Assembly (NCBI GenBank): GCA_964398315.1
Contig: CAYNMV010000014.1
Location: 9,202-73,201 of the forward strand
DNA: 64,000 nt
Reading direction: 5' to 3'
Source: JADLCB01 sp964398315
GTDB lineage: Bacteria; Planctomycetota; Phycisphaerae; Tepidisphaerales; Tepidisphaeraceae
Shown: positions 55,851-63,933 of the stretch, piece after piece
How positions within the stretch are numbered: position 1 is the stretch's first letter
How the letters are laid out: each line of letters opens with the position of its first letter
Program-made: the position numbers and the translations under genes
The notes under the pieces: model-generated
Databases searched by the model: none
What the model saw: the letters and a program-made list of their open reading frames with translations, nothing else
What the model was told of the DNA's origin: nothing

Positions 55851-56336
55851 TCAGATCCACTGGTCCCGGATCAGCTTGAGCTGCTCGTAATCCTCCTGGT
55901 CCCAGTAGTCTGGGCAGGGGTCGGGGATGAGCCGGGTGAAGAAGATCTCGGCATCGTTTTCGATGTCTTCCTCGTTCTGGCCCATCGCCTGACGGGCGGC
56001 GTACATGTCATCTTCCATGCTGGCCAGCCGCAGGGCTTCACGGCCGCAGTATTGGCGTACCAGCGCTGCCAGCTCGCCGTAGAAGTTCTTGGTCTCCTCA
56101 TCCGGCAGCGGCGGGGGCTGGCAGTGGCGCTTGAGGGCATGACGGAAGTAACGCAGCTTCTCCTCCCATGTCAGGTGAGGATCAAGTGCCAGCGTGACGT
56201 ATTGCCCCACCTTGAGGGCCGCATGCTCATGGACATCGCCACGCCGATCCGCCTCACGGATGTGCTTGGCGTACCAGGTTTCGGGACGCCCGATCTCAGG
56301 CATGGGTGGAAATGTGTGTGGTCTGGTGACAATCAT
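55851..56336 (-). CDS. Conserved-looking acidic cytoplasmic protein, unknown
   Basis: A 161-residue protein; the start is the second of two adjacent ATGs, and another lies at 56303 (MPEIGRPETWY). The N-terminal part has RPETWYAKHIREADRRGDVHEHAAL; the middle is helical (LTWEEKLRYFRHALKRH); the C-terminus is acidic (EEDIENDAEIF, PDYWDQEDYEQL). No signal peptide, membrane segment or cofactor motif is seen. I do not recognise the family. It lies upstream of the coiled-coil gene and downstream of aspS on the same strand. Confidence 0.6.
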   Translation of the reverse strand: MIVTRPHTFPPMPEIGRPETWYAKHIREADRRGDVHEHAALKVGQYVTLALDPHLTWEEKLRYFRHALKRHCQPPPLPDEETKNFYGELAALVRQYCGREALRLASMEDDMYAARQAMGQNEEDIENDAEIFFTRLIPDPCPDYWDQEDYEQLKLIRDQWI

Positions 56337-56470
56337 CACACGCTCCCGGTTGATTCACTGTGGCGGAAAGGAGATGAAAAGTACCGCCAGACTTGCGCAT
56401 TTAAGCCTACGCGCAAAACATCCGCAAAGCAACATAAAAAAGGGGTGGAAATGGCAAAATATTGCTTTGG

Positions 56471-56507
56471 ATAATAAAAACAGCCCACGGAGGTGCCGTG
56501 GGCTGTT
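56471..56507 (-). terminator. Rho-independent terminator of aspS
   Basis: Arms 56479-56490 and 56496-56507 pair over 12 bp with a 5-base loop. On the minus strand the stem runs into TTTTTATTAT. This is the one canonical intrinsic terminator clearly seen in the window, 28 bases after the aspS stop. Confidence 0.85.
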
Positions 56508-56534
56508 CGCAATCTTATTAAACTGTCGTGTCGA

Positions 56535-58394
56535 TCAGGGCTTACCCGCGCCGCCGGCGTGCTTTTGCACCGCCTCATGCACATCGGGCGCGGCCGGCCT
56601 GGTGACCGGTGCGATACTGCGGATATTGGCCTCCCTGAGCTGCCGCTCATCAATGGGGGAGGGCGCGCCGCACATCAGATCGGCCCCGCTCTGGGTCTTG
56701 GGGAAGGCGATGACATCACGGATGTTGCCGATATTGCGCAGGATCATCACCAGCCGATCCAGGCCGAAGGCGATGCCGCCGTGCGGCGGAGCGCCGAACT
56801 GCAGGGCATCGAGCAGGAACCCGAACCGCAGCTTCTGCGCCTCATCATCAATTCCCAGCAGGGCAAAGACCTTCTGCTGGATGTCCATGCGATGGATACG
56901 GATCGAGCCGCCGCCGATCTCGCTGCCGTTGCAGACGATGTCGTACGCCTTGCTCCTGATCGACTCGATCTCGGCCTGATCGCGGCTGTCGAGCTTCGCC
57001 AGATCCTCATCCCGCGGGGCGGTGAAGGGGTGGTGCGTGCTGACGTACCGGCGTTCTTCCTCATCGTATTCAAACGCCGGGAAGTTCACGACCCAGACGA
57101 AGGCATAGCCAGTCCGGGGCTTCATTTGCAGATCGCGGGCCATCTTCAGCCGCAGCTCGCCGAGCACCTTGTGAACGATCTTCGGCTTGTCGGCCGCGAA
57201 GCAGAGCAGATCACCCGGCTTGGCGCCGGTTTTGTCAATTATTTGCCGGGCCACTGGGTTGATGAACTTGGCGATGCCAGTGTCGAAGGCCTCGCCGCTC
57301 ACCTTGGTGACCGCCAGCCCCTTGGCGCCGAACCCCTTGGCCCACTCGGCCAGTGCATCGGTCTGGGCGCGGGTCATCTTTGCCCCATCCGGCACAACGA
57401 TGCATTTCACCATCGGCGCGTTCTTGAAGACGCCAAACTCGGTGGTGTGGGCGATATCCGTGATGTCGTGCAGTTCCATGCCAAAGCGCAGGTCCGGCCG
57501 GTCTGAGCCGTAGCGGTTCATGGCTTCGTCCCAGTCCATGTGCGGGATTGGATTCGGGATCTCAACGCCCAGGATCTCCTGCCAGATCCGCCGCAACAGG
57601 CCTTCCATGTGCCCGATGATGTCTTCACGATCGATGAAGCTCATCTCGATATCGAGCTGGGTAAACTCGGCCTGGCGGTCGGCCCGCGGATCTTCATCGC
57701 GGAAGCAGCGCACGATCTGCATGTACTTGTCGCACCCGCCAACCATGAGCAATTGTTTGAAAAGCTGTGGTGACTGCGGCAGGGCGTAGAAGCTGCCCGG
57801 CTGCAGGCGGCTGGGGACGATAAAATCCCGCGCGCCTTCCGGCGTGCTCTTGGTCAGGAAGGGGGTTTCGATCTCCCAGAACCCCAGCGCGCCCAGGTAC
57901 TCACGCATGATCTGGGTCACGCGATGGCGCACGTACAGCGTCTGCTGGATCTCGGCCCGGCGCAGGTCGAGGAAGCGGTATTGCAGGCGGCGTTCCTCCT
58001 TGGGCGCCTCGGGGTCGGCCGTATTGAAATCGGGCAGGAAGGGCGGGGTGGGGCTCTGGCTCAGCACCTGCATCGACTTGACCCGCACCTCGATGCCGCC
58101 AGTGGCCAGCTTGGGGTTGACCAGCCCCTCGCCACGTGGCTCCACGATACCTTCAACCGAGATCACCCACTCGCTGCGGAGCTTGCGGGCCTCTTCGTGG
58201 GTGGCCTGGCCGCAGGAATCAGGGTCAAACACGAGTTGGGTCAGCCCCTCGCGGTCGCGCAGGTCGATGAAGACCAGCCCGCCGTGGTCGCGGTAGGAGT
58301 GGACCCAGCCGGCGAGTCGCACGGTCTGGCCATTGTCGGATGGACGAAGCTGCCCACAGGTGTGGGTCCGATAGCGGGTGGCGATGGCTTGCAT
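56535..58394 (-). CDS. aspS: Aspartyl-tRNA synthetase, bacterial type
   Basis: A 619-residue class II synthetase that charges tRNA-Asp. The N-terminal anticodon-binding OB fold (VRLAGWVHSYRDHGGLVFID) is followed by the catalytic core with motif 2 (RCFRDEDPRADRQAEF) and motif 3 (GIAFGLDRLVM); the bacterial GAD insertion domain lies between. The length is that of bacterial rather than archaeal AspRS (about 430). Whether it also charges tRNA-Asn depends on gatCAB and asnS elsewhere; no fixed residue decides it here. A strong terminator follows. Confidence 0.96.
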   Translation of the reverse strand: MQAIATRYRTHTCGQLRPSDNGQTVRLAGWVHSYRDHGGLVFIDLRDREGLTQLVFDPDSCGQATHEEARKLRSEWVISVEGIVEPRGEGLVNPKLATGGIEVRVKSMQVLSQSPTPPFLPDFNTADPEAPKEERRLQYRFLDLRRAEIQQTLYVRHRVTQIMREYLGALGFWEIETPFLTKSTPEGARDFIVPSRLQPGSFYALPQSPQLFKQLLMVGGCDKYMQIVRCFRDEDPRADRQAEFTQLDIEMSFIDREDIIGHMEGLLRRIWQEILGVEIPNPIPHMDWDEAMNRYGSDRPDLRFGMELHDITDIAHTTEFGVFKNAPMVKCIVVPDGAKMTRAQTDALAEWAKGFGAKGLAVTKVSGEAFDTGIAKFINPVARQIIDKTGAKPGDLLCFAADKPKIVHKVLGELRLKMARDLQMKPRTGYAFVWVVNFPAFEYDEEERRYVSTHHPFTAPRDEDLAKLDSRDQAEIESIRSKAYDIVCNGSEIGGGSIRIHRMDIQQKVFALLGIDDEAQKLRFGFLLDALQFGAPPHGGIAFGLDRLVMILRNIGNIRDVIAFPKTQSGADLMCGAPSPIDERQLREANIRSIAPVTRPAAPDVHEAVQKHAGGAGKP

Positions 58395-58887
58395 GATGAT
58401 TACCGAAAATTGTTTGCCGTTTGCCGATTGGCACTTGTGCGGCGGGTCAAACTCTCTGGAAAGGGGCGTCGATGGACGTTCAGCCGGGGCAGGCGCGGAG
58501 CCGGGGGGCCAGTCATGGCCCGCGGGACACCGCGCCTACCGATTGACGTCCGTATCCTTGACGCTGCGGGGGTGCATCGAGGCAGAAGATATATCGGATG
58601 CCCGGACCGTCGGCAAGCGGGCGCAGCCCCAATCGCCCGCGGGGCAAAAGACATAGTCGTGGGTGCCTGGTGAGCTATCCCTGATCCGGCGTGCGCCATG
58701 CCGGACCGTATCGGCCGGCGGAGCCAGGGTGGCAGGTGAGGCCCCGTGGGCCGCGCAGCCATGCTCCAACGCGATTTGAAACAGCCGGTCCGCGTATCGT
58801 TTCTGTAAAGCAGTGCCGGCATGGGTACCGATTTGAGTTTATATTTGCTCGTGGCAACGCCTGTACCATTTCACCAGGGATTGCATC
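58395..58887. other. Intergenic region of about 490 bases
   Basis: Between divergent aspS and the two-helix protein. Several frames of 60-140 codons cross it, but none has a ribosome site, hydrophobic pattern or recognisable motif. Just before the next gene a T-rich stretch (58830-58847) could hold a promoter, but no clear -35/-10 pair is seen. I find no RNA gene. Confidence 0.5.
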
Positions 58888-59196
58888 ATGCTCCACACGA
58901 TCCTGCCATCTTTGCTTCGTTCCGTGTCCCTGCTGGCCGCCAAGGAGCCGCCAGGGTGGTATAACCCCACCTTTATCATTGGCGGACTGGTGATGGGACC
59001 GCTGATGATCCTGTCCGGCATCATGGTCATTCGCCGGAAGGAGACGATCACCGACTATGACTTCCGCGGACGCGAAAACCGCATCGAAGGCAAGGCGGCG
59101 GTACAGGTTGGCATCGGCCGCATCATCATCGGTGTTATCTTCATCGCCCTGAGCATTTACGCGGCGACGGTAGGCATGCCGTACTTCGGTGAATAA
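58888..59196 (+). CDS. Small membrane protein with two helices
   Basis: A 102-residue protein. After a short N-terminus come NPTFIIGGLVMGPLMILSGIMVI, a basic loop (RRKETITDYDFRGRENRIEGKAA) and a second helix (IIIGVIFIALSIYAATVG). The loop is on the cytoplasmic side by the positive-inside rule. CAGGGA lies 8 bases ahead of the ATG. No family recognised. Confidence 0.7.
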   Translation: MLHTILPSLLRSVSLLAAKEPPGWYNPTFIIGGLVMGPLMILSGIMVIRRKETITDYDFRGRENRIEGKAAVQVGIGRIIIGVIFIALSIYAATVGMPYFGE

Positions 59197-59232
59197 CCGG
59201 CCTCCAGCGGCTTGCGCGGGCCGGCATCACCC

Positions 59233-59814
59233 TCACAGCTCACGCACGATCCGCGCTGGATTACCAACAGCGACGACGTTGGGCGGCAGGTCGCGGACAA
59301 CGACCGCACCCGCGCCAACGACCGTGTTGTCGCCGATGGTGACACCGGGGCAGACTATGACGCCGCCGCCGAGCCAGACATTATTGCCAAGAGTGATGGG
59401 TTTTGAGGCCTCCCACTTGGCCTGGCGCGGTTCCGGCTCGATGGGGTGGGTGGCGGTCAGGAGCTGCACGTTCGGGCCGATCTGCACATCATCGCCGATG
59501 GTGATGCGCCCCACATCCAGCAGGATCAGCCCCCAGTTGGCGAAGGTGCGCTGGCCAATGTGGGTCTGGTAGCCGTAATCACAGCGCAGCGGCGGCCGGA
59601 TGACCGACCCTTCGCCGAAGCTTCCCAGCAACTCGCGCAGAATCCGCAGCCGCTCGGCGTGATCATCCCCGGCGGTGGCGTTGAACTGCGCGGTCAATAC
59701 GGCGGCCCGGTTGCTCTCCCTGAGCAGGTCCGGGTCATCAAAGATGTAATGGTCGCCGGCCAGCATCCGCTGGCGGTTGCTGCGCCCATCCGGCTGAAAT
59801 CGGGGATCGGTCAT
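59233..59814 (-). CDS. Sugar O-acetyltransferase (maltose acetyltransferase-like)
   Basis: A 193-residue hexapeptide-repeat transferase. The N-terminal helical domain (RQRMLAGDHYIFDDPDLLRES) is the Mac domain of maltose acetyltransferases; the rest is a left-handed beta-helix, with ATHPIEPEPRQA carrying the catalytic His and WLGGGVIVCPGVTIGDNTVV the coil repeats. It transfers acetyl from acetyl-CoA to a sugar, possibly for detoxification. TATACT ends 5 bases before the ATG, suggesting a leaderless message. Confidence 0.92.
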   Translation of the reverse strand: MTDPRFQPDGRSNRQRMLAGDHYIFDDPDLLRESNRAAVLTAQFNATAGDDHAERLRILRELLGSFGEGSVIRPPLRCDYGYQTHIGQRTFANWGLILLDVGRITIGDDVQIGPNVQLLTATHPIEPEPRQAKWEASKPITLGNNVWLGGGVIVCPGVTIGDNTVVGAGAVVVRDLPPNVVAVGNPARIVREL

Positions 59815-59819
59815 GCGGG

Positions 59820-59825
59820 AGTATA
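59820..59825 (-). promoter_or_regulatory. -10 element, leaderless acetyltransferase start
   Basis: On the minus strand TATACT ends 5 bases before the ATG at 59814. No Shine-Dalgarno site; the -35 region is poor. Confidence 0.4.
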
Positions 59826-59841
59826 GGCGGGGGACAGGCGC

Positions 59842-60618
59842 TCAGATGTTCACTTCATAGAACCCCGCCGGGGGCTGGCCGCCGCCGCGGCGGACGTAGA
59901 TTTTCAGGTGAAAGCGCGTCCGCACGACGGCGTCCGGCTCGGCGGCGATCTCCTCCATGCTCTGACGCGATGGCTCGCCGGCGAGCCGCAGTACCATCGC
60001 GCGTTGATCGGCCGTCAGGCCGGCTAGGGGCAAACCGCGCTCATGTGCCACGTGTGCGGGCCGCGACTGCCAGTGAAGCAGTTGCCGCCGCTGCTCGGCT
60101 GTCAGTGATTGAAGAAAGCGGTCGAAGCTGAGCAGGTCGTATCCCGAGCCGCCGGGTATTGAGAAGAATACGCCGTGATCGCGATGACCGTCGGCCAGGC
60201 TGTAGCCGGCCAGCAGGGAGAACTCGATGCTTGTGCCGGCCAGCGGGTCCGGCTCGGCGAGCCATTCCCGAAGCGCCTCGACATCCACCCTCATCTGGCC
60301 AGGATTGTCGGCCAACGCGCGGAACCGATCCAGGACGTAGGCCCGCACCTCCTGCGACCACTCGGCCGCCGGCTTGCGCCCCACCCACCACGGCAGCGAA
60401 TCGCGCAGCGCTTCGGGCAATGCGGCAAATGCTTCCGGTCTGTCCGCTTCCAGATCGGCCAAGGCGATCCGCACGGTGCGGACGTGCGCCTCGACGTGGC
60501 GAGCCTTAGCCTCCTCGCGCCATTGGCGCACCTGGTCGGGTGATGGCTCCCTGGCCAGCGTCATCAGTCCGGATCCGATCAGGCCGCATATCAGCAGCAG
60601 GACCAGTCGTCGCGACAT
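59842..60618 (-). CDS. Exported protein, unknown
   Basis: A 258-residue protein from the ATG at 60618, which has GGAGGAAGC directly ahead; the frame extends another 85 codons upstream without protein-like features. A signal peptide (LVLLLICGLIGSGLMTLA) is clear. The mature part is helical, with segments such as RQWREEAKARHVEAHVRTVRIALADLE (described, not quoted in full elsewhere) and a beta-rich end (TRFHLKIYVRRGG). No catalytic motif is recognised. It is convergent-free and divergent from the YkgJ gene. Confidence 0.7.
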   Translation of the reverse strand: MSRRLVLLLICGLIGSGLMTLAREPSPDQVRQWREEAKARHVEAHVRTVRIALADLEADRPEAFAALPEALRDSLPWWVGRKPAAEWSQEVRAYVLDRFRALADNPGQMRVDVEALREWLAEPDPLAGTSIEFSLLAGYSLADGHRDHGVFFSIPGGSGYDLLSFDRFLQSLTAEQRRQLLHWQSRPAHVAHERGLPLAGLTADQRAMVLRLAGEPSRQSMEEIAAEPDAVVRTRFHLKIYVRRGGGQPPAGFYEVNI

Positions 60619-60839
60619 GCTTCCTCCCAATCTCTGCCTGCCTCGGCCCCGGCTTGCAGTTGGGCCGGCGGGGCGGGCGCGCGGTTGATGGGGCGATTGT
60701 ACCTGCCCCGGCGATCGCTTCCATGTTCCACTTTCCTGTCGCGACGGGATTAAAGACTCGTCATCTGACCTGATCCGGCTACAATCCGAGGCTTGTTCGG
60801 GGAAAGTGCGTCTGTTGACAGGATCGCGAGGGAGCGCTG

Positions 60840-61385
60840 ATGGGTTCGTGTTTGTGTGACAAGTGTGCAGCACTGTGCTGCCGGTATTTCGCCTTGCCGA
60901 TCGAGACGCCGGAGACCCGGCGGCAATACGATGACATCCGCTGGTATCTGGTGCATGAGAATTGCGTTGTCTTCATCGAGAAAAAGACCTGGTACCTGGC
61001 GGTGATGGCCAAGTGCAAGCACCTGCAGCCGGACAACCGCTGCGGGATTTACGAGACCCGTCCGCGCATCTGCCGCAGCTACAGCACTGACAACTGTGAC
61101 TATCACGGTGGCGAATACGAATACGACGAGCTTTTCACCAGTGCTGAGCAACTGTGGGAATACGCCCAGAAGCAGTTGAAACTGGCTCGCGAGAAGCGGC
61201 GCAGGCAGCGTGAGCGGGAAGCGGCCGGACGCGCTGGGAAGGCAGTGCGGAAGCCGGCCCGTCGAACCACGAGCAAGTCGCGTCCGCTCAAGCCAACTCT
61301 GATTCCTGCCACTGCTCTGCAGCGGCCGGCCATGAATGGATCGACCCATGCCAAGGGCGTGCCCCTGCCGGTACTGGGGCGGTGA
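60840..61385 (+). CDS. YkgJ-family cysteine-cluster protein
   Basis: A 181-residue protein with CLCDKCAALCC at residues 4-14, the Cx2CxxxxCC-type zinc/iron cluster of the YkgJ family; further cysteines in MAKCKHL, RCGIYETRPRICRSY complete the usual eight. The C-terminal 60 residues are basic and disordered (KPARRTTSKSR), which is longer than usual. Family members are thought to bind metal, with function unknown. TACAAT (60780-60785) may be its -10. A large hairpin follows. Confidence 0.88.
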   Translation: MGSCLCDKCAALCCRYFALPIETPETRRQYDDIRWYLVHENCVVFIEKKTWYLAVMAKCKHLQPDNRCGIYETRPRICRSYSTDNCDYHGGEYEYDELFTSAEQLWEYAQKQLKLAREKRRRQREREAAGRAGKAVRKPARRTTSKSRPLKPTLIPATALQRPAMNGSTHAKGVPLPVLGR

Positions 61386-61430
61386 AGGGCCGGCGGTGAG
61401 CGGATGGCGAATGGCTGTGCGGCCCGCTTT

Positions 61431-61485
61431 GGCCCTTTACGATTGGGCCATCCGCAACATACAGATGGCCCAATCGTAGAGGGCC
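61431..61485 (+). terminator. Long 22-bp hairpin after the YkgJ gene
   Basis: Arms 61431-61452 and 61464-61485 pair over 22 bp with one G-U pair and an 11-base loop. There is no U tract. It ends 36 bases before the next gene, so it could end the YkgJ transcript or be a processing site. Confidence 0.6.
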
Positions 61486-61521
61486 GATCCGCCGGCCAGA
61501 TCGTAAGCAACGAGCGAACCG

Positions 61522-62016
61522 ATGGATCGCACCGTTCATTACGAGGCTGCTTTCGAAGCTTTTCTCCGCAGGCGCGGGATACCCTATGTCGCGGTGGATG
61601 AGGCAAAGAAAGCGCTCTTCGCCGATGCGAAGCTCAAGAGCTTCGACTTCGTCGTCTACTCGAAAAACGGCCCGAACCTGCTGGTGGATGTGAAAGGCCG
61701 GAAGCTGCGTGATCCCCAGGGGCGCAGCGGCTTTGAAACCTGGAGCCCCGAGCAGGATGTCAACGACCTGATGGAGTGGGAACAGGTGTTTGGCCCGGGC
61801 TTCATGGCGATGCTCAGCTTCGTCTATGAGATCGCGCCGCCGCTGACGCCCGAGCCGGGAATGTTCGAACATCGCAGCCGCTGGTACTGGATCCTGGGCG
61901 TGGAACTGGCCGAATATCGCAACCACATGCGGCGGCGCAGTGTCAAGTGGGAAACCGTCTCCCTGCCCGCCGCTGATTTTAGGTCGCTTGCCCGCCCGCT
62001 CGAAAGCTGGTTATGA
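61522..62016 (+). CDS. Planctomycete HYExxF-family protein, possible nuclease fold
   Basis: A 164-residue protein beginning with HYEAAFEAFLRRRG. The core has Asp42 in SFDFVVYS and Asp56-Val-Lys58 in LLVDVKGRK, the spacing and strand context of a PD-(D/E)xK nuclease active site; Glu27 in VDEAKK could be the upstream acidic residue. The C-terminal half has WSPEQDVNDLMEWEQVFG and ends LARPLESWL. A restriction-endonuclease-like fold is inferred; no methyltransferase partner is near, so a repair or nucleic-acid processing role is as likely. No ribosome site is strong. Confidence 0.65.
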   Translation: MDRTVHYEAAFEAFLRRRGIPYVAVDEAKKALFADAKLKSFDFVVYSKNGPNLLVDVKGRKLRDPQGRSGFETWSPEQDVNDLMEWEQVFGPGFMAMLSFVYEIAPPLTPEPGMFEHRSRWYWILGVELAEYRNHMRRRSVKWETVSLPAADFRSLARPLESWL

Positions 62017-62160
62017 TCGGGCAGAAGGGCCGCGCCGGTATAAACCGGGATGGACCTGTTGAGTGGGTCATGGGTGCCCGGCCGGGAAGCTGTCCCGCTG
62101 TGCCCCGTCAACGCCCTGCACCAGTCAACACGGACAGGCCGCCCAAATAAGGAAACGCCC

Positions 62161-62391
62161 ATGAAATCACCACTGCTTGCCTGGCTCCTGGGGCTGATAC
62201 TGATGCTGGCCACGCCGTCGATTTCAACCGCCCAGGAGGACACGGAACTCAATGCCCGTCTCGATACGTACGCCGAAAAGGTGAAGATCGAAGAAAGCTC
62301 CACCGCGCTGACCTGGCTGCTGCTGGTGGGGCTGGGAGTGCTGTGCTTCTCGGTCCTGTTCAAGGACGCCAAGCGCTCGCACCTGGATTGA
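62161..62391 (+). CDS. Small exported/membrane protein
   Basis: A 76-residue protein from the ATG at 62161, with AAGGAAA ahead. A signal-like segment (LLAWLLGLILMLATPSISTA) is followed by a charged helix (ELNARLDTYAEKVKIEESS) and a second membrane helix (LTWLLLVGLGVLCFSVLF), ending in KDAKRSHLD. If the first segment is cleaved, the product is a single-pass protein. It heads a run of three small exported genes. Confidence 0.72.
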   Translation: MKSPLLAWLLGLILMLATPSISTAQEDTELNARLDTYAEKVKIEESSTALTWLLLVGLGVLCFSVLFKDAKRSHLD

Positions 62392-62453
62392 CCCCGCAAC
62401 CTTCTCTTCCCGCGCTGCGCGGGAGGAGAGCGACCAATCGAAGGAGACGCACC

Positions 62454-62747
62454 ATGCTGCGACGAAAGATCCTGTGGGCCCTGGTCGGTATCAATGCCGC
62501 ACTGGGCGTGATGTGCCTGGGCAATTTCCTGCAGGCCAACACCGCCACTGCGCAGGCCCGCCGTCCCCCTGAGTACATCATGATCCCCGCCGATATTCCC
62601 GGTGGGCGCACCGGTATCGTCTACGTGGTGGACATCACCAACGACGCTCTGAGCGCCATGGCCTATGATGATGCCCAGCGGCAGATGAACTTCATGCGGC
62701 CGTTGAACCTGAACGCCGCCTTTGCCGCCGGCCAGGGCCGCCGCTGA
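62454..62747 (+). CDS. Small secreted protein, paralogue of the next gene
   Basis: A 97-residue protein with GAAGGAGA ahead of the ATG. A signal segment (LWALVGINAALGVMCLGNFL) is followed by a beta-rich domain of about 60 residues (YIMIPADIPGGRTGIVYVVD, SAMAYDDAQRQMNF). The domain layout and the strand pattern match the 62856 gene, so the two look like paralogues. No family recognised. A small hairpin (about 62404-62434) lies in the spacer. Confidence 0.75.
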   Translation: MLRRKILWALVGINAALGVMCLGNFLQANTATAQARRPPEYIMIPADIPGGRTGIVYVVDITNDALSAMAYDDAQRQMNFMRPLNLNAAFAAGQGRR

Positions 62748-62855
62748 TCGCCCGAAACCCCTTGCGGGCCCGAGCAGCCTGTCGGCCGTGACGGGTCAGG
62801 CACCTGGCGGCTTCCAGGCCATCATCAACTGCTATCCTGAACCATTGAGGCCACT

Positions 62856-63125
62856 ATGAGCAAAGAAACTACTGGCATCGTTCTGCTGAGCATCACTGCT
62901 GTCCTGCTGCTGATCTTCAATTTCACCCTGCAGCGCTCGGCCGAGGCGGCTACGTCCGTCCGCGACCGCGATTACCATCTGGTTACCGCCCGCCTCCAGG
63001 ATGGCGGCGAAGCGCTGTATGTCACCGATAACCGCACCGGCGTGTGCGCTGTCTTCGCGTTTGACCCAAGCACCCGCACGGTCACGCTGCGTGATGCCAA
63101 GCCGGTTGCCGCCGCCTTCCGCTGA
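62856..63125 (+). CDS. Small secreted protein, paralogue of the previous gene
   Basis: An 89-residue protein. An N-terminal helix (GIVLLSITAVLLLIFNF) is followed by YHLVTARLQDGGEALYVTDN and AVFAFDPSTRTVTLRD. The order 'sequence reports a value, then a possible one-strand return' parallels the preceding gene (YIMIPADI..., then ...AMAYDDAQRQMNF). The mature domain is only about 55 residues. A hairpin (63135-63170) follows directly, so this closes the small run. Confidence 0.72.
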   Translation: MSKETTGIVLLSITAVLLLIFNFTLQRSAEAATSVRDRDYHLVTARLQDGGEALYVTDNRTGVCAVFAFDPSTRTVTLRDAKPVAAAFR

Positions 63126-63134
63126 TTCGCCAGG

Positions 63135-63170
63135 CGCTCTCCCCGCCGGCACCGCCCGACGGGGAGAGCG
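63135..63170 (+). terminator. Hairpin ending the small-protein run
   Basis: Arms 63135-63145 and 63160-63170 pair over 11 bp around a 14-base loop, 10 bases after the stop codon at 63125. No U tract. A second, bulged stem (about 63199-63226) follows. Confidence 0.5.
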
Positions 63171-63350
63171 GTCTCGCCGTAGGCCTGCCTCTGGGGATGC
63201 TACCCCGCTTCCCGGCGGGGGTAGATGCTGCCAGCGCGACTGAGTGGCCCTTTGCTGCGTTGTCAGTCGATCAACGCATCCGCGGCATGGGGGTGGGCCC
63301 GGTGCGGCCAATGGCGTAGAATGTTCGGCAACCAAAGGCAAGGAATCGAA

Positions 63351-63803
63351 ATGGCTGAAGATCGACCGTCTCTGAGCATTGATACCGACTGGAAGAAGCA
63401 GGCGCAGGAAGAGAAGCGCCGACTGGCCGAGGAGGCCAAAAAGCGCGAAGAGCAGGCCGCCGAAGGGATTGCCGGGCGGATCGGCCCAGCCGGCGCAGCG
63501 CCTGCCGGCGATGCCGCTCCCGCCAGCGGCCGTGCCCAGCCGCGCGAACTGCCCCCGGCCAGTTTCGCGACCCTCGTCCAGTCGATCGTGACCCAGGTGC
63601 TGTTCTATCTGGGCGACCTCAGCCCCCGTGGCGGCGAACCGACCGTCAACCTCGACATGGCCAAGCACAACGTGGACATCCTCGGCATGCTCGAGGAAAA
63701 AACCCGCGGTAACCTGACCGATGAGGAAAAGAAGCTGCTTGATGCGGCCCTGTACGAAGTCCGCATGCGCTATGTCAGCGTCGCCAGCCAATACATCGCC
63801 TGA
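63351..63803 (+). CDS. DUF1844 family protein
   Basis: A 150-residue protein, start at 63351 with AAGGAATCG ahead. A charged N-terminal half (KKQAQEEKRRLAEEAKKREE) is followed by a Gly/Ala/Pro linker and the DUF1844 domain: SFATLVQSIVTQVLFYLGD, VNLDMAKHNVDILGMLEEKT and LTDEEKKLLDAALYEVRMRY. The family is widespread in Planctomycetes, Verrucomicrobia and deltaproteobacteria; its role is unknown. The tRNA-Val gene follows. Confidence 0.9.
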   Translation: MAEDRPSLSIDTDWKKQAQEEKRRLAEEAKKREEQAAEGIAGRIGPAGAAPAGDAAPASGRAQPRELPPASFATLVQSIVTQVLFYLGDLSPRGGEPTVNLDMAKHNVDILGMLEEKTRGNLTDEEKKLLDAALYEVRMRYVSVASQYIA

Positions 63804-63891
63804 AAACGCCGGGGCGGGCAACCGCAACATAACGCGGGTGCGGCCCTCCGCGCCCGCAGGGGGACGACAGGATTTGATTTCCCCCCACCCC

Positions 63892-63919
63892 TTGCCGCCC
63901 CAGCCCGCCCCGCTATAAT
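63892..63919 (+). promoter_or_regulatory. Promoter of tRNA-Val
   Basis: TTGCCG (63892-63897), a 16-base spacer and a perfect TATAAT (63914-63919). Expected start near 63926, 8 bases before the mature tRNA end. Confidence 0.7.
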
Positions 63920-63933
63920 CTCCCATTCCCAAC

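Noticed and set aside
55560..55870. Possible SRP RNA on the minus strand (GCGGAAGGCAGCCC)
   Set aside because: The conserved apical motif GGAAGGnAGCAGCC is incomplete, the preceding GGTCAGG is missing, and the string overlaps a coding end.
58395..58887. Possible noncoding RNA upstream of the two-helix protein
   Set aside because: No match to RNase P, tmRNA or 6S landmarks, and only weak stems.
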